Shown here piece after piece: positions 30,898-41,220 of a stretch of 64,000 nucleotides of DNA. A program made the position numbers and the translations under genes. How positions within the stretch are numbered: position 1 is the first letter of the stretch; every line of letters starts with the position of its first letter. The notes under the pieces were generated by a model that was given only the letters and a program-made list of their open reading frames with translations, was not told where the DNA came from and ran no database searches. The stretch is from Phlegmacium glaucopus (lineage: Eukaryota > Basidiomycota > Agaricomycetes > Agaricales > Cortinariaceae), in contig MU130569.1 in the NCBI GenBank assembly GCA_015039465.1, positions 135,922 through 199,921 on the forward strand. The letters run 5' to 3'.

Positions 30898-33592
30898 TTA
30901 AGTGGTAGTGGGAGGAGGAGCATTGGCAGGGGTAAAATGGCGGGCTGAGAGGGCTTGGGTATTAAAACGTTTGGTAGCGTGGATGTAGGCGAGGAGAGGC
31001 TTGATGGCAGTGCGGTTGGTAAGGAGAAAAGCGAGGGAGTCGGCCTGGCGTTTAAGCTTGGATCTAAGGAGATGTCTTTCGTGCTGATAGTGGGGGCATT
31101 GGATGAGGTAATGACGGACTGATTCGACTGTAAGGCCCTGACAGTGAGGGCAGGAGGGGGATTCGGTGCAGCGGATGCGGAAGAGGTGGTGGTTCAAGGG
31201 GGAGTGGCCTGTACGGAGTTGAGTAATGATGGCAGATTGGCGTCGGTCGAGGGGATCTATAAGCTTCAAGAAGGTGTTGGAGGGAAGGGATCTGTCTATA
31301 ACTTTTAGTAAAGGGTAGCGGGGTGAGGTTTTTAAACGGGTCTTCCACTGTTTGTGGATGGAAGCAAGGTTAGTTTGGCGTAACGCTGGGATGCTGTGTG
31401 GGAGGGACTTGTTTCGGAGGAAGCGGGGGAGGAGGTGTCGCGGACTGGAGGAACCTTGAGCGGCTTGTTTAGCCAGATTGTCTGCGCGTTCGTTTGGAGA
31501 GAAGTTGGCGTGACCTGGAGTCCAGTGGATCTGGAGGTTAATGACACCTTTCGTTGGTTGGCTGGTGTCTCTAGGGTGGTGGATGCGGTGTTGCTTGGTA
31601 TGGAGCTGTTCAGCTGCGCTATGGATGTGGTCTAGGAGGTAATGACCCGGATGGGGTTTTTGGTTAGTAAGAGCTAGAATGGACGCTTGATTATCAGTTC
31701 CGATGACAGTGTAAGAACGGAGCCGGAAACATAGAGAGGTTAGTAGATGCATGGCAAGTGAGAGTCCTACGAGTTCACCCTCGTAAACAGTGTGTTTTGT
31801 AGAGGGCCCTAGGTGGAAGAGAAGAGAGCCTTGCTCGACCTTGTCGATGTACATGATGGCGGCTGCGCCCGTACTGTTTTCGAAGCCCGAACCATCGCAG
31901 TAAACAGAGACTTGGGTGTTGTGATGTTTGGCAGCTGCTTCCAGCGCTTCCGGTTTGCTATTTGGGATGGAGGTACTAAAGGAGGGGGCGTAGTTGGGAT
32001 GACGTCGAATGGGGGAAATAGGTTCAACGCGAGAGGGATTGACTTTGGTGACAAAAAAGAGGGTGTGGAGTGGGGATCTGTGTTTCTTGACGTAGCGTCT
32101 AGCTGCTTTGCGAGATAGAGAATAGAGAGGGTGAGTAGGGGGCAGGGAGGCGATTCGGGTGGCAGCACGAAAGAGCACTTTTCGGAAGAGTAAATCTACT
32201 GGAAGGAGGTTAGTGTGGGCATCTAAGACATCACCGGCGGTAGAGCTGAGTGCCCCTGTGATTGTTTTGGCCATGTGATGTTGGATGGAGGCGAGTTTCC
32301 TGGTGATTGCGACAGATCCCAGCTGCCAGCGACCTGAGGGGGATGGACGGATTCCCGAATACCAGATGTCAGCAGCGTATGTGAAGGCTGGGACTGCCAC
32401 TGTATTGAAGAGCTGGCGGATGCGGCTTGGAGGCATGCCACCTGAGACTTTGGAGAGGCGAGCGACCTGGAGAGACCACCAAGTAGCGTTGGCGATGACC
32501 TTTTGATGATGCGCGGCCCAGCGTAGCTTTGGGTCGATAATGACCCCTAAATACTTATAGGAGTTGACGGTGTCTACAGTCTGATTAGTGGTTGACCCAT
32601 CTGGGTTAGGTCTGGTAAGAACGAGGTTAGCAGGGGCGATGTCATGGTTAGAGCGAGGGAAATTCATAAGGGCAAGTTTCGAGAGTTCGAAGGGGGAGTT
32701 GTGAGTGGAGGACCACTCGAACCCCCCTCCAGGATGTTCCATCATATCCTTGATGACGTCGTGTGCACCCTGAAGTGAGTTGCTAACGGCTAGGAACATG
32801 GTATCATCTACGAAACCGATAGAGTGTTCGTTCTTGTGCTTTGCTGTGCGGATGAGGGGGGCGTTGTAAAAGGCGTAGTAGACCATGGATAAGGGGCAAC
32901 CTTGAGTGGCACCGTTTGTGATGATAATGGGTTCTGACACCGAGTCGTCGAAGTGCAAATGTGTCTTCCTGTTGGTTAGCATATTTTCGGTCAGGCGCAC
33001 GAAACATGAAGGGACTCTGAGGCTCTTCATGTTATGGATAAGCTTTTCCCGGATGGTGTTTGGGAAGGCGCCTTGAACGTCCAGGAACAGAGCCACGGCA
33101 ACTTTACCTTGACGCCATGCGTCTTTGATTGTGTGAGTGAGCAGGTGAATAGCGTCAGTTGTGTTGCGGCCAGGTCGTCCCCCGAATTGGCCAGAGGGGA
33201 GCATGGAGTGTTTCTCCGCTAGGTAGGAGAGGTCAGCAGCGACCAAGGTAGATAGGAGTTTACCGATAGTATCCAAGAGGCCAATCGGGCGATAGGCTTT
33301 TGGCATGTCGTAGGCAGGCTTCCCTGGCTTGCGGAGCACCAGGGTCTTGGAGGTAAGCCATCTATCGTGGTAGACGTTGAACTCGAAGACGGCCCTGTAA
33401 ATGAAAAATAGGTGGTCGACTAATACGTCTATGGACTTGGTGAGAATTATGTTTGGGATGCCGTCAGGGCCAGGGGCCTTGAAAGGTTTGAGGCGGCGGG
33501 CAGCTTCTCTGATGCGGCGTCTGGAGAAGAACTTGATACCTGGGAGGGGAGGAGGGTAGGCCAAGTCATCGGGTGTAGGGGTGGGGGCAGGA
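30898..33592 (-). CDS. LINE ORF2, reverse transcriptase and RNase H part
   Basis: Copies the element's RNA at the cut target. In order: PPLPGIKFFSRRRI and FKAPGPDGIPN (RT motif 1), LFLDVQGAFPN (motif A), GATQGCPLSMVYYAFYN (motif B), the catalytic GFVDDTMFL (motif C), then an RNase H domain with VYCDGSG, VYEGELVGL, GTDNQASI and NERADNLA. A C-terminal zinc knuckle C-x2-C-x8-H-x4-C follows (CPHC...H...C). It is open for about 900 codons with no stop. The apparent upstream methionine at 33699 is out of frame with the endonuclease, so the real product is the continuation of the endonuclease frame. The two frames are separated by a shift at a run of nine G (33593-33601, + strand). Confidence 0.92.
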
Positions 33593-34900
33593 GGGGGGGG
33601 GAAAAAAGGATTTGGAGAGGGCGTCAATTTTCTCAGTATTTGTCGAGGCAAGGGCTGGGCCATCTGTGGTATGGATTTTGAGGGTGGGGACTCGAGCACT
33701 AGAGTAGTCAGTGGGTTCGTTAGTTACATATTTGTTAGCTACGTAGACTTGTTGAGGGGATATGTTCTCTAGCCAGTCGAGCCAGTGGGCTTTCGCTGCC
33801 GCCTCGATAGCAGCGGCGAACTCCTTGGCCACTTTCTTATGTTCGGCTATGGAGGGGTGACCGACTATGTCGCGGAATTTGAAGGCGTCATTACTGAGCT
33901 TGTTCTTCCTTTTCTTGAGGGCGGAAAGGTCGGCGTTCCACCACCTCTTGGAGAAGGGGCAGGGTTTCCTGGCCGGGACATGGATGTCAATGGTCTCCTG
34001 TATGATAGATGTTAGTTGGTCCACTTTGGTATGGAAGTCCTCAGCAGAAGTGAGTCGTTGGGCTGGGGAGGAAAGGTTGAGACGGTCTTGGAGGGCATGG
34101 TTGAAGTCCGAGAAGTCAAGGTTGCGGAAGTTGGGAAGGGTTTGGGGGGGGGAGCGTACGATGGGCATGTCAATGACTGTGATGACAGGGAGATGGTCAG
34201 CTAGAACTGGGCGTAGTGCTGGGTTGGTGTTACAGGAGATGAGGAGGTTGAGGGCGTGATGTGATAGCCAGACATTGTCTGGGTGGGTCCAATTGTGAGC
34301 TGCTGTTTCGTAGGTGGGGATGGAAGGAGGTAGGACCAGTTCCATGTCGTGGTCTTGGAGGAGATCTAAAAGAGGTTGAATATTATCTTCGGATGAATTG
34401 AGGTGGCGGTTGGCTGGGGACTCCCAAAGTGGATGGTGCCTATTGAAATCGCCTAGCCATAGCATATGATCTAAGGGGATGGGTGGGTTAGTGGTGAGGA
34501 AGTTAGCGAGCTGAAGGAGGCTGTCGTTATGGTTACAGTCGTTGTAAATGTTGAACAAAGAGATGTGGCCGTTGGCCCCGTTGAAGTGGATGGCTGTGAT
34601 GTCCGCGCTGTGGATATTGAGCTGGGTATAAGAGTCAGTAGCAATATTGGTATTAATCATGAGAACGGAACGAGAGCGCGGGGCGCCGTCTAATGAATGG
34701 TCAGTAGGGTATAGGATGCGCCAGAAGGAGGAGCCCCTGGTGTTCTTGAAAAGGTCCAGCCAGGGCTCCTGAATCGCGATTACGTCCCAGTCTTCGGGAG
34801 CTGCGGTATTAAGGATGTGTTGAAGGGCTAGTTTAGATTTGTGGGCGTTCTGCTGCCAGATGCGAAGTCTACCTGGTGTCTTAGGGGCGCGTCTATTCAT
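33566..34900 (-). CDS. LINE ORF2, APE-type endonuclease part
   Basis: N-terminal half of ORF2, starting at 34900 with RIWQQNAHKS. Endonuclease landmarks are VIAIQEPWLD (catalytic Glu), YNDCNHND, HMLWLGDFNRHHPLWES (the Asn/Asp active-site motif), TWTHP-like AHNWTHPDNVW and VLADHLPVI (the terminal Asp-His). A region rich in charged residues then leads to the homopolymer where the frame is lost and a stop appears at 33566. This domain nicks target DNA to prime reverse transcription. All catalytic positions appear conserved; only the one-base length change in the C/G run separates it from the polymerase. Confidence 0.9.
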   Translation of the reverse strand: MNRRAPKTPGRLRIWQQNAHKSKLALQHILNTAAPEDWDVIAIQEPWLDLFKNTRGSSFWRILYPTDHSLDGAPRSRSVLMINTNIATDSYTQLNIHSADITAIHFNGANGHISLFNIYNDCNHNDSLLQLANFLTTNPPIPLDHMLWLGDFNRHHPLWESPANRHLNSSEDNIQPLLDLLQDHDMELVLPPSIPTYETAAHNWTHPDNVWLSHHALNLLISCNTNPALRPVLADHLPVITVIDMPIVRSPPQTLPNFRNLDFSDFNHALQDRLNLSSPAQRLTSAEDFHTKVDQLTSIIQETIDIHVPARKPCPFSKRWWNADLSALKKRKNKLSNDAFKFRDIVGHPSIAEHKKVAKEFAAAIEAAAKAHWLDWLENISPQQVYVANKYVTNEPTDYSSARVPTLKIHTTDGPALASTNTEKIDALSKSFFPPPSCPHPYTR

Positions 34901-34994
34901 GGGGAGGGTGGCTGGGGGTTAATGGCTGTCTGCGTTAAGACTGGGAGCCTGAGCAGCTAGGGATTAGAAATTGATCTAAGTTTGACTGACGGTA

Positions 34995-36340
34995 TCGCGC
35001 ACCAATACTGATTGGTAGCGTGAGAAGAAAGCTTAAAAGTCGCCATCATGAAAATAAGCGGACTTCAAATTCACTTACCTATTTTGGAAGCAGCCCTGAA
35101 TCGTGTTCCTGGTCAACAAAATCATTCGTTCAACGATAACATCCCCATCGCTCATCATACTCTCAATGTCTCACACTATGCTCTCCATTGTTTTCACTAT
35201 CGACATGCTCCTAAGCATATACCATCCATTCGTTCCTTGGCTAGTGATCCAGCAAAGCGATCAATCTACTATTCGCATCGGTCATCGGCTCGCGTTTGAT
35301 CGTATCTTTGGTCCATCATTTCAAGAACGGCCCCTTTATGGACGCATCAACTACATCTCCCATTATGTACAAGGCTTTGTCATTGTTGTTGTGGCTATGG
35401 ACCCACAAGTCTTCCCCTCAGCCATCTATCTTGCCATCCCTCGCTCCTGGATCTCACTCAGTCCCCTATCCTCACTCATCTACCTCTTATCTTATCATTC
35501 ACTGCCAAAACCATCATTCACGCGGTACCTGAAGCCTTCCCACCCTCTTTATGACAATTTAGGAAGTCCAGGAGGATCACGACTAAGCAGGAATTGCAGA
35601 TGAATCAGCAGCAGAGGATTATTCTCGCAGTGTGTCAAGTGTTATCAAGGCTGCGCGACATGGGACCATGGGCAAGTAGTGTTTTCTCGGGAACAAGGCT
35701 GCGCCTTTCAAGTGTTGACTCAGGACCTTTCACATTTTTGACATGACCACACGCCTATGGAGTTGATATATTTTTGCTATTGGACTATGTACACTGCCTT
35801 CTCTTCTTTTCTCTCGCACTTTGACACTTTACAGATTTTTTTATTGTTCCTTCTTCTTTTCCATTGTTCTTTTCTTCTCGCAGCTGTCCTCTCTTTATCT
35901 TTCTTCCTTTGACAGCGCGTACTTCTTTTCTTTTTATTGTTTTACATAGCCTCATCCTTAGGGTATAAATACTGCTCTTTTGTACCAGGATAGGTAGTTC
36001 AGCTCAATTCATTCTTACCCCCCAACATTCATCATCTCAGTGGAATTCCAGTGAATTCCTTCCTCAAGTTCGCTTTTTCTGCCCTTAACTGTCAATCTAT
36101 CCCCACTGTCAATTACTATAGTCTTACTGAAGACTCTTATTCCTCCTCATCCTCTTCCTTAACCCCTCTGAGTTCGCTTTTTCAGTCACTTACTGTCAAC
36201 CTATTGTCTACTGCTATAGTCTTACTAAAGACTCGTTCACATTCATCCTCATCCTCCTCACCTCTACTCTTGCTCCCTACCTCTGTGTGATACAAGTCAA
36301 GGTTACACCTTCCCTAAACGAACAACAGGGAGGCTTTTGA
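34995..36340 (+). other. Foreign insert between LINE ORF1 and ORF2
   Basis: Fungal LINEs normally have ORF2 close behind ORF1; here 1.6 kb separates them. This part begins with the sequence shared with 531-800, includes an open frame 35103-35603 (+) with a hydrophobic N-terminal stretch but no domain I know, and is followed by an LTR-like segment (about 35633-36307: TGTCAAGTG...GGTTACA). That segment contains a GGGTATAAATACTG box near 35960 and two diverged copies of a ~120-bp unit at 36070-36240. No flanking duplication was found, so the insert could be a captured fragment, a chimeric retrotranscript or an older insertion. Confidence 0.55.
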
Positions 36341-36511
36341 CTTAAAGACTAGTCCATTGCTCTCTGGTTGGTGTTTTATAACAACACAAACAACGATTTA
36401 TAACGGCGAGGAGGGGGGGGGAACTGGGGCTGGTGTTGAGATTGAGAGCTGGTAGGGCGAGCTGGAACTGGGTGACTACTGCGAGGATGGGACGTCTGAG
36501 TGGGTGGAGGG

Positions 36512-38113
36512 TTACGGAGAGGGTTGGGGGGTGGGGGGGGAGGTGGAGAGTTTGGGGGGGGCTAGTGCCCAGGTCCAAGGGTCGCCGGTTGGGAAATAAG
36601 GCATCGTATTTTCAGGGTATTTGGCGTCGAGGGCGTTACATTTGGTTCGGAAGGTTGGGCATTTGCGCGAGTAACTGGGATGGGAGGAATCAGGACCACA
36701 CGAGCGACATTTGGCTGGCTGATTGGGAGGGCAGTCTGAAGTGGGGTGAGAGGAGCTGGCACAGTGAGCACAGATCTCGTTGTTAGAGCATGCAGCGCGG
36801 ATGTGGCCGAACTCCTGACATTTATTGCACCTGATTGGTTCGCGTAGGTCCTTCCGGATTGTGACGATGTGGCCTTTGACAGAAACCCTCTCGCAGAGGA
36901 GGTGGTTGGCTGCTTCAGGAGATGCGCAGGAAACTTTGAGAGAGGCTACATTCTGGGTGGGGGAGCGACGGTCAGTTCTTTTGAGCCAGGAGGTGGTAGT
37001 GATGGAGCCTGAGGGGAGGCCGTTGTTGGTTTCTATGTCGGCTATACAGTCAGGGTTAGTGGGGTCAAAATCTCCGGTACAGGGGACAAATTTGAAAATA
37101 AGGTTAAAACTTTTGGTTTTTATAGCGGCGGTGTTGCCCAAGTGTCGAGGCAGGAGGTCATGGTGTTCCGAGGTATATTCTCTGAAACGGTCAGCAGAAT
37201 CGGGAGAATCAAAATCGAGGAGAAAGGCTCCTCGTCTGAGGACTTGGATACCTTTGATGATGGTCTTGGGTTTAGGGTCATTTTCGGAATCCCAGGACAT
37301 GTAAGTGTCCTCGATTTCGTCTAGACTTTGGTTCATGGCCTCGCGAATCTTTTGGACTGCTGGGGGGGAGCGATCGGATGGGGTAGAGTCTTCATTTGGG
37401 TCAGACTGGATTAGGATTGACCTGGCTGCAAGCAGGAGGCGTTGTTTAAGTTGAGTAGTTGAGCTGGGAACAGACGGATCGTATACATTGGAGGGGAGAG
37501 AGCGAGGGGGGAGCTGAAGGGAGGGGGTTGGCCATTGGGTGGGAGGTGGGGCTGAAGCGAAGGTAGAGTTAGGGTTCAGATCGGAAAGCTTGGCGGCCGT
37601 GTTAGAGAGGCTATTGGAGACCAGCTTGCCCTGGGTTGCAGCTTCTTTGAGGTCCAAGATTAAGCTAGCTTGCTGGGTAGAGCTAGCTTCAAAGAAAGAC
37701 TGGGTCGCCTGGAGGCCAGAAAGTACCTCAGTCAGGCCCTCTTGGACTTTGCTTACTACAGAGGCGGCAATTGCTGATGAGTCCTTGTCAGTAATGTCGT
37801 CTTCCAGGATGAGAGCTGTGGCTCGGATGGCATTGATCGCTTCTGGCGGCATTTTCGGCAAGAGGGAAATAGTAAGGAGGATCCGGGCCATTTTGGAACG
37901 GTCATAGTCTTCGCCAGAGAGTATCCAGCCCTTAGATTCCAGCCACTTACGGGCGTCGGAGGTGTTAGTAATAGGACCTGAATTACCGGCAACTAAAGTA
38001 TTAATTTCCGAGCGAGTGGCTAGCCCTTTTTGAGAGTTGCCCGGGGTCCCGTGGCGTATGGATGTGCTGGCAGAGTTTCTCGGGCCCCTACCTTTATCTT
38101 TGTCCTTATCCAT
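36512..38113 (-). CDS. LINE ORF1, gag-like zinc-knuckle protein
   Basis: 533-residue RNA-binding protein that packages the element's RNA. Starts MDKDKDKGRG with a Ser/Lys-rich N-terminus, then a region of low similarity with a PPPTQWPTPSLQLPPRSLPS proline-rich stretch. A RRGAFLLDF-type RNA-recognition-like segment follows, and then three CCHC zinc knuckles near the C-terminus: CNKCQEFGHIRAAC, CAHCASSSHPTSDC and CRSCGPDSSHPSYSRKC. The order and spacing match gag-like ORF1 of fungal and insect I/Tad-type LINEs. The frame is fully open, which suggests recent insertion. Confidence 0.9.
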   Translation of the reverse strand: MDKDKDKGRGPRNSASTSIRHGTPGNSQKGLATRSEINTLVAGNSGPITNTSDARKWLESKGWILSGEDYDRSKMARILLTISLLPKMPPEAINAIRATALILEDDITDKDSSAIAASVVSKVQEGLTEVLSGLQATQSFFEASSTQQASLILDLKEAATQGKLVSNSLSNTAAKLSDLNPNSTFASAPPPTQWPTPSLQLPPRSLPSNVYDPSVPSSTTQLKQRLLLAARSILIQSDPNEDSTPSDRSPPAVQKIREAMNQSLDEIEDTYMSWDSENDPKPKTIIKGIQVLRRGAFLLDFDSPDSADRFREYTSEHHDLLPRHLGNTAAIKTKSFNLIFKFVPCTGDFDPTNPDCIADIETNNGLPSGSITTTSWLKRTDRRSPTQNVASLKVSCASPEAANHLLCERVSVKGHIVTIRKDLREPIRCNKCQEFGHIRAACSNNEICAHCASSSHPTSDCPPNQPAKCRSCGPDSSHPSYSRKCPTFRTKCNALDAKYPENTMPYFPTGDPWTWALAPPKLSTSPPTPQPSP

Positions 38114-38402
38114 GGTTGGGTAAGGTAACGATGGTGGGGGAGGATGATGAGTAGGAGGATGGGGAGACGAAACAAGTTTGTGAGAGAAGAGCTGGTGCAG
38201 GAGGGTAGGAGACTATGGGAAGAATAGAGATTAGTAAGAAGGTAGCTTAGTTGGCTTGAAAGATCCAGGACCCCGGAAGGGATGATGGCGGTTGGAAGTC
38301 AAGAAGCATCCATAAGCTACTTTAGATATACTACTACACTTTACCTGGATATTCATCTAAAGTACTTAACTAGTCAGTTACCTAACCTTTACAACAAGGT
38401 AA

Positions 38403-38834
38403 CACTGCTGGCACTGGGTGGTGTTTCCCTTAGAAAAACTTATTTTTAGACATGTTTTGTCATTTGCAAATAATTTTTCTCATGAAAACACAAAAAGTAT
38501 TTCTGAAGGAAAAATTCTAAAGGTACATCAGGTGTTTCTCATGTGTTTCCCAAAGATAGATGTTATTTTTTTTAAAGGTTTTTCTTTCAGAAACAGCAGG
38601 GAAACACCTATCACACCAATCACTGAGTGGAATAGGTGTTTCCCTGCTGTTTCTGAAAGGAAAACCTTTAAAAGAAATAAGATTTATCTTTGGGAAACAC
38701 ATATGAAATACCTGATGTATTTTTAGAATTTTTCCTTCAGAAATATTTTTTGTGTTTTCATGAGGGAAATTATTTGGAAATGACAAAATATGTCTAAAAA
38801 TAAGTTTTTCTAAAGGAAACACCACCCAGCAGTG
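38403..38834. mobile_element. CACTA-like foldback element, 432 bp
   Basis: Starts CACTGCTGGCACTGGG and ends CCCAGCAGTG with a 3-bp duplication TAA (38400-38402 and 38835-38837). It is an almost perfect palindrome over its full length, so both strands carry nearly the same ~100-codon open frame, which I regard as non-coding. CACTG ends and 3-bp duplications are typical of the CACTA/EnSpm superfamily. Closest copy: 44390-44822. Confidence 0.88.
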
Positions 38835-39206
38835 TAAGATGTAGTGTGTAGCTCACCACTGTGCGCAGCAATGCTGCTCGACATCCTTGAACTGCTTTAT
38901 AGATGGTTTATCCTTCCTAGGTGGCTTAGTTGTCAGCCTTCTCAAAATCTATCATTGTGATGTCATTAATTCATTAGAACCTATACCCATGAACTATTTT
39001 GATGAAGGCCCCATGAAGCTCATACTTGGAATGCAGACTGGACTGAACTTTCAAACACTAGTCATTAATGAGATTTTTTTCTTCCTTTTCAGCCCTGTGA
39101 GTGTTAGGGGACACCTGACTTCAACCCAAACCTCAACCTTAGAATCATACACCCCACCTTTCCGACGACCTCCGACCTTCCATCCAACTCTGCTTCTGTC
39201 ACCGGT

Positions 39207-40434
39207 GATGTAACTGCACAGAGGTTGTTGAGAAAAGGTGTATTTTCAAGATTATAAAAATCTCTACTCAAAACAATAACTCAATCAATACTTTATACAA
39301 TCTTAATAATGCAAGTTGGGTTTTCTAGAAAGTATAACCTTTCCAAGACTTTGAAATTCACTTCAACTAATACACACAACAACAACAATAATTTGGATCA
39401 ATTGAAGGATGATCAAACTTTTAAGTGGTTTTGCAATTTGTGGCTTGCACCAACAATCAGTCAAAGAATTCCTAAGACTTTACTGATTGATTTAAACTTG
39501 TGTACACAAAAGTCCAAGACTTTGTTACAACTTCAACACAATTGCATACACAAGAAGACCCCTTGCTTCTGTTATAACTTCAACACAATTGCATACACAA
39601 GAAGACTCCTGCTTCTGCTATGACTTCAACACAATTGCATACACAAGAAGACTCAAACTTCTGCTATGACTTTAACACAACAACAACTTTTACAACAATT
39701 CAACAATTATTGCAACAAGTCAAACAACTCTGAGAAACTGATTTATTTTCAAGTCCACTACTCAAAGACAAGTGTTCTTGCTCAATGTCTAAGACAGTGA
39801 GCTGTACTAGGTTGCAAATGAGGGGGGGAAAGAAAGAATCCAATTTTCTGACTATTTACAAACCCTGGGAGGTATTTTATACATTTGAGATATTTAAAAA
39901 TAGATAATGTCCAAAAATAGATATACTGGTTCCTGGTACCCTTACTTTGGTTCTGGCACCATGTGCACTCATTGTTCCTGGAAACATAGGGGTTGTTCTA
40001 TTTTTAGCCCCATGTTCCTAATTTTAGGTAGTTTCCACCCCTCTTGATGGTAACTGTGCCTATTGTGCCTGGAAACAATCTTTATGATTGTTCAGCACTC
40101 CCCCTATCCTTAATCATCATGATTCCCACACAATCACATGGTTCCACTATCTTGGTTATTCTGCTTCCACTGTTGCTAGGGCACCAACCTTCCCCTGAAT
40201 ATTTATTAATAATATTCTGTTGCTCCACAATCACACCCCATGACATTTGCTAACCCAATATTGTTTATTTAACTTTTCCTGTGCCAAGTCTATAAGGCAG
40301 TTGTAGGGTAGACAACTCTGATTCCCTTGTTTATTATCAGTTGTATTAACCAGTTATTGGTGCATTAATTAATATTTATGCTGAAATAATAGATAAAAAT
40401 TGCAAAAACCATGCTTATGCAGATTTAAATCATA
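39207..40434. mobile_element. Unclassified 1228-bp insertion with 8-bp duplication
   Basis: Comparison with the intact LTR at 44947-45359 shows an extra block bounded by TCACCGGT on both sides (39199-39206 and 40435-40442). It has no terminal inverted repeats (GATGTAACTGC at one end, ATTTAAATCATA at the other), no TG...CA ends and no poly(A), and contains a short tandem repeat. The duplication length fits hAT-like insertion, but the ends do not. Confidence 0.6.
39530..39675 (+). repeat. Tandem repeat, about three ~47-bp units
   Basis: Units contain ACTTCAACACAATTGCATAC followed by ACAAGAAGAC and CTTCTG; starts at about 39530, 39577 and 39623, followed by a degenerate ACAACAACAA stretch. Lies inside the 1228-bp insertion. 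Confidence 0.8.
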
Positions 40435-41009
40435 TCACCGGTTTACTCCAAGACTCCATAACTCCAATCCAACTCCAATCCTCTGGTTTGCTCTGTCTTT
40501 TATTTTTATTTTTCACATCACACCACTTCTTAATTAATTAATTAATTATTATCATATCATTCCTTTATTTATTCTATATCTCTGTTATGTCCATATTAGT
40601 ACTTAAACACCCCACAGCCTAGCAGGGATCCCCATCCTTTCCTCTTTGGATCCCCGTGAGTCACTTGTAGATATCCCTTTGAAATATTATTAACTTTGGA
40701 TCCCCTGCTAGCTTGACTAAGTCAGCATTGCAGTTGCCCTAACAGTGAGCACTTCTGGTGTGTCAAGAAAGTGCACTATTACCCTCTTCCCAAACATTGC
40801 TTGGTGGAAGAAATTGAAGGTAAGCATATATGTCCTGAGTGAAATCTTCATCACCAATAAGTGTCACAGTTATCAATGAAGTCCTAAAGCCATTTTCAAA
40901 GGTCCTTTACATGTTGCAGCCCTAACAAGTATAGTCACAGAAACTACATTCTGGATGGATCCATAAATCTGAAAAAGTAAGGCCTTACAAAAAAGGGGAG
41001 GGTTGTTAA

Positions 41010-41220
41010 CACTGCTGGCAGCAGGTGGTGTTTCTGATGGAAAAACTTATTTTTAGAAATGTTTTGTCATTTCTGATTACATTTTTCCAAAAGTTACACC
41101 AAAACAACTTCCTTATAAGGGAATTAATTTGGTGTAACCTTAAGAAAAATGTTTTAGAAGTGACAAAACATTTATAAAAATGGGTTTTTCCAAAAGAAAC
41201 ACCACCTGCTGCCAGCAGTG
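41010..41220. mobile_element. CACTA-like foldback element, 211 bp
   Basis: CACTGCTGGCAGCAGG... and ...CTGCTGCCAGCAGTG with 3-bp duplication TAA (41007-41009 and 41221-41223). Palindromic throughout; the axis lies near 41115. It is inserted in transposase coding sequence (see 38838-41640). Confidence 0.88.

Larger units (their letters stand above)
30395..38311 (-). mobile_element. LINE (non-LTR retrotransposon), ~7.9 kb, minus strand
   Basis: A 12-bp target duplication ATAAGCTACTTT (30383-30394 and 38312-38323) flanks the element. A T-rich run follows the left duplication (30392-30410), which is the poly(A) tail of a minus-strand copy. The order read on the minus strand is ORF1 (gag-like, 38113-36512), an unusual ~1.6-kb spacer, then ORF2 (endonuclease, reverse transcriptase, RNase H; 34900-30898). 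The composition is CpG-rich, unlike the surrounding repeats. The layout with an APE-type endonuclease and an RNase H domain fits the Tad1/I-like clades of fungal LINEs. Confidence 0.92.
30158..38396 (+). mobile_element. Copia LTR split in two by a LINE
   Basis: The LTR starts TGTTGTAATAG at 30158, right after the polypurine tract. It is interrupted after 30394 by the LINE and resumes at 38312, ending CCTTTACAACA at 38396. The end (TTACAACA) is the inverted complement of the start (TGTTGTAA), which fixes both borders. Without the LINE and one duplication it would be about 310 bp. The TATATAAG box at 30382-30387 is at the insertion point. Confidence 0.85.
39102..40744 (-). mobile_element. LTR of family B, reverse orientation, interrupted
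   Basis: Begins TGTTAGGGGACACC and ends GTTGCCCTAACA with a perfect 5-bp duplication GTGAG (39097-39101 and 40745-40749). It matches the reverse complement of the LTR at 44947-45359 outside 39207-40434, where an extra 1.2 kb is inserted. Without this insert it is about 407 bp, a solo LTR. Confidence 0.85.

Noticed and set aside
35631..36307. Solo LTR with a 5-bp duplication inside the LINE spacer
   Set aside because: TG...CA ends and a TATA box are present, but the flanks (CAGTG or CGCAG versus CCTTC) do not match, so I only call it LTR-like.
38418..38825. Two overlapping ~100-residue genes on opposite strands
   Set aside because: They arise because the element 38403-38834 is a palindrome; both frames encode nearly the same peptide.
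39530..39675. CRISPR-like spaced repeat
   Set aside because: Three contiguous ~47-bp tandem units with no unique spacers, in a eukaryotic transposon insert.
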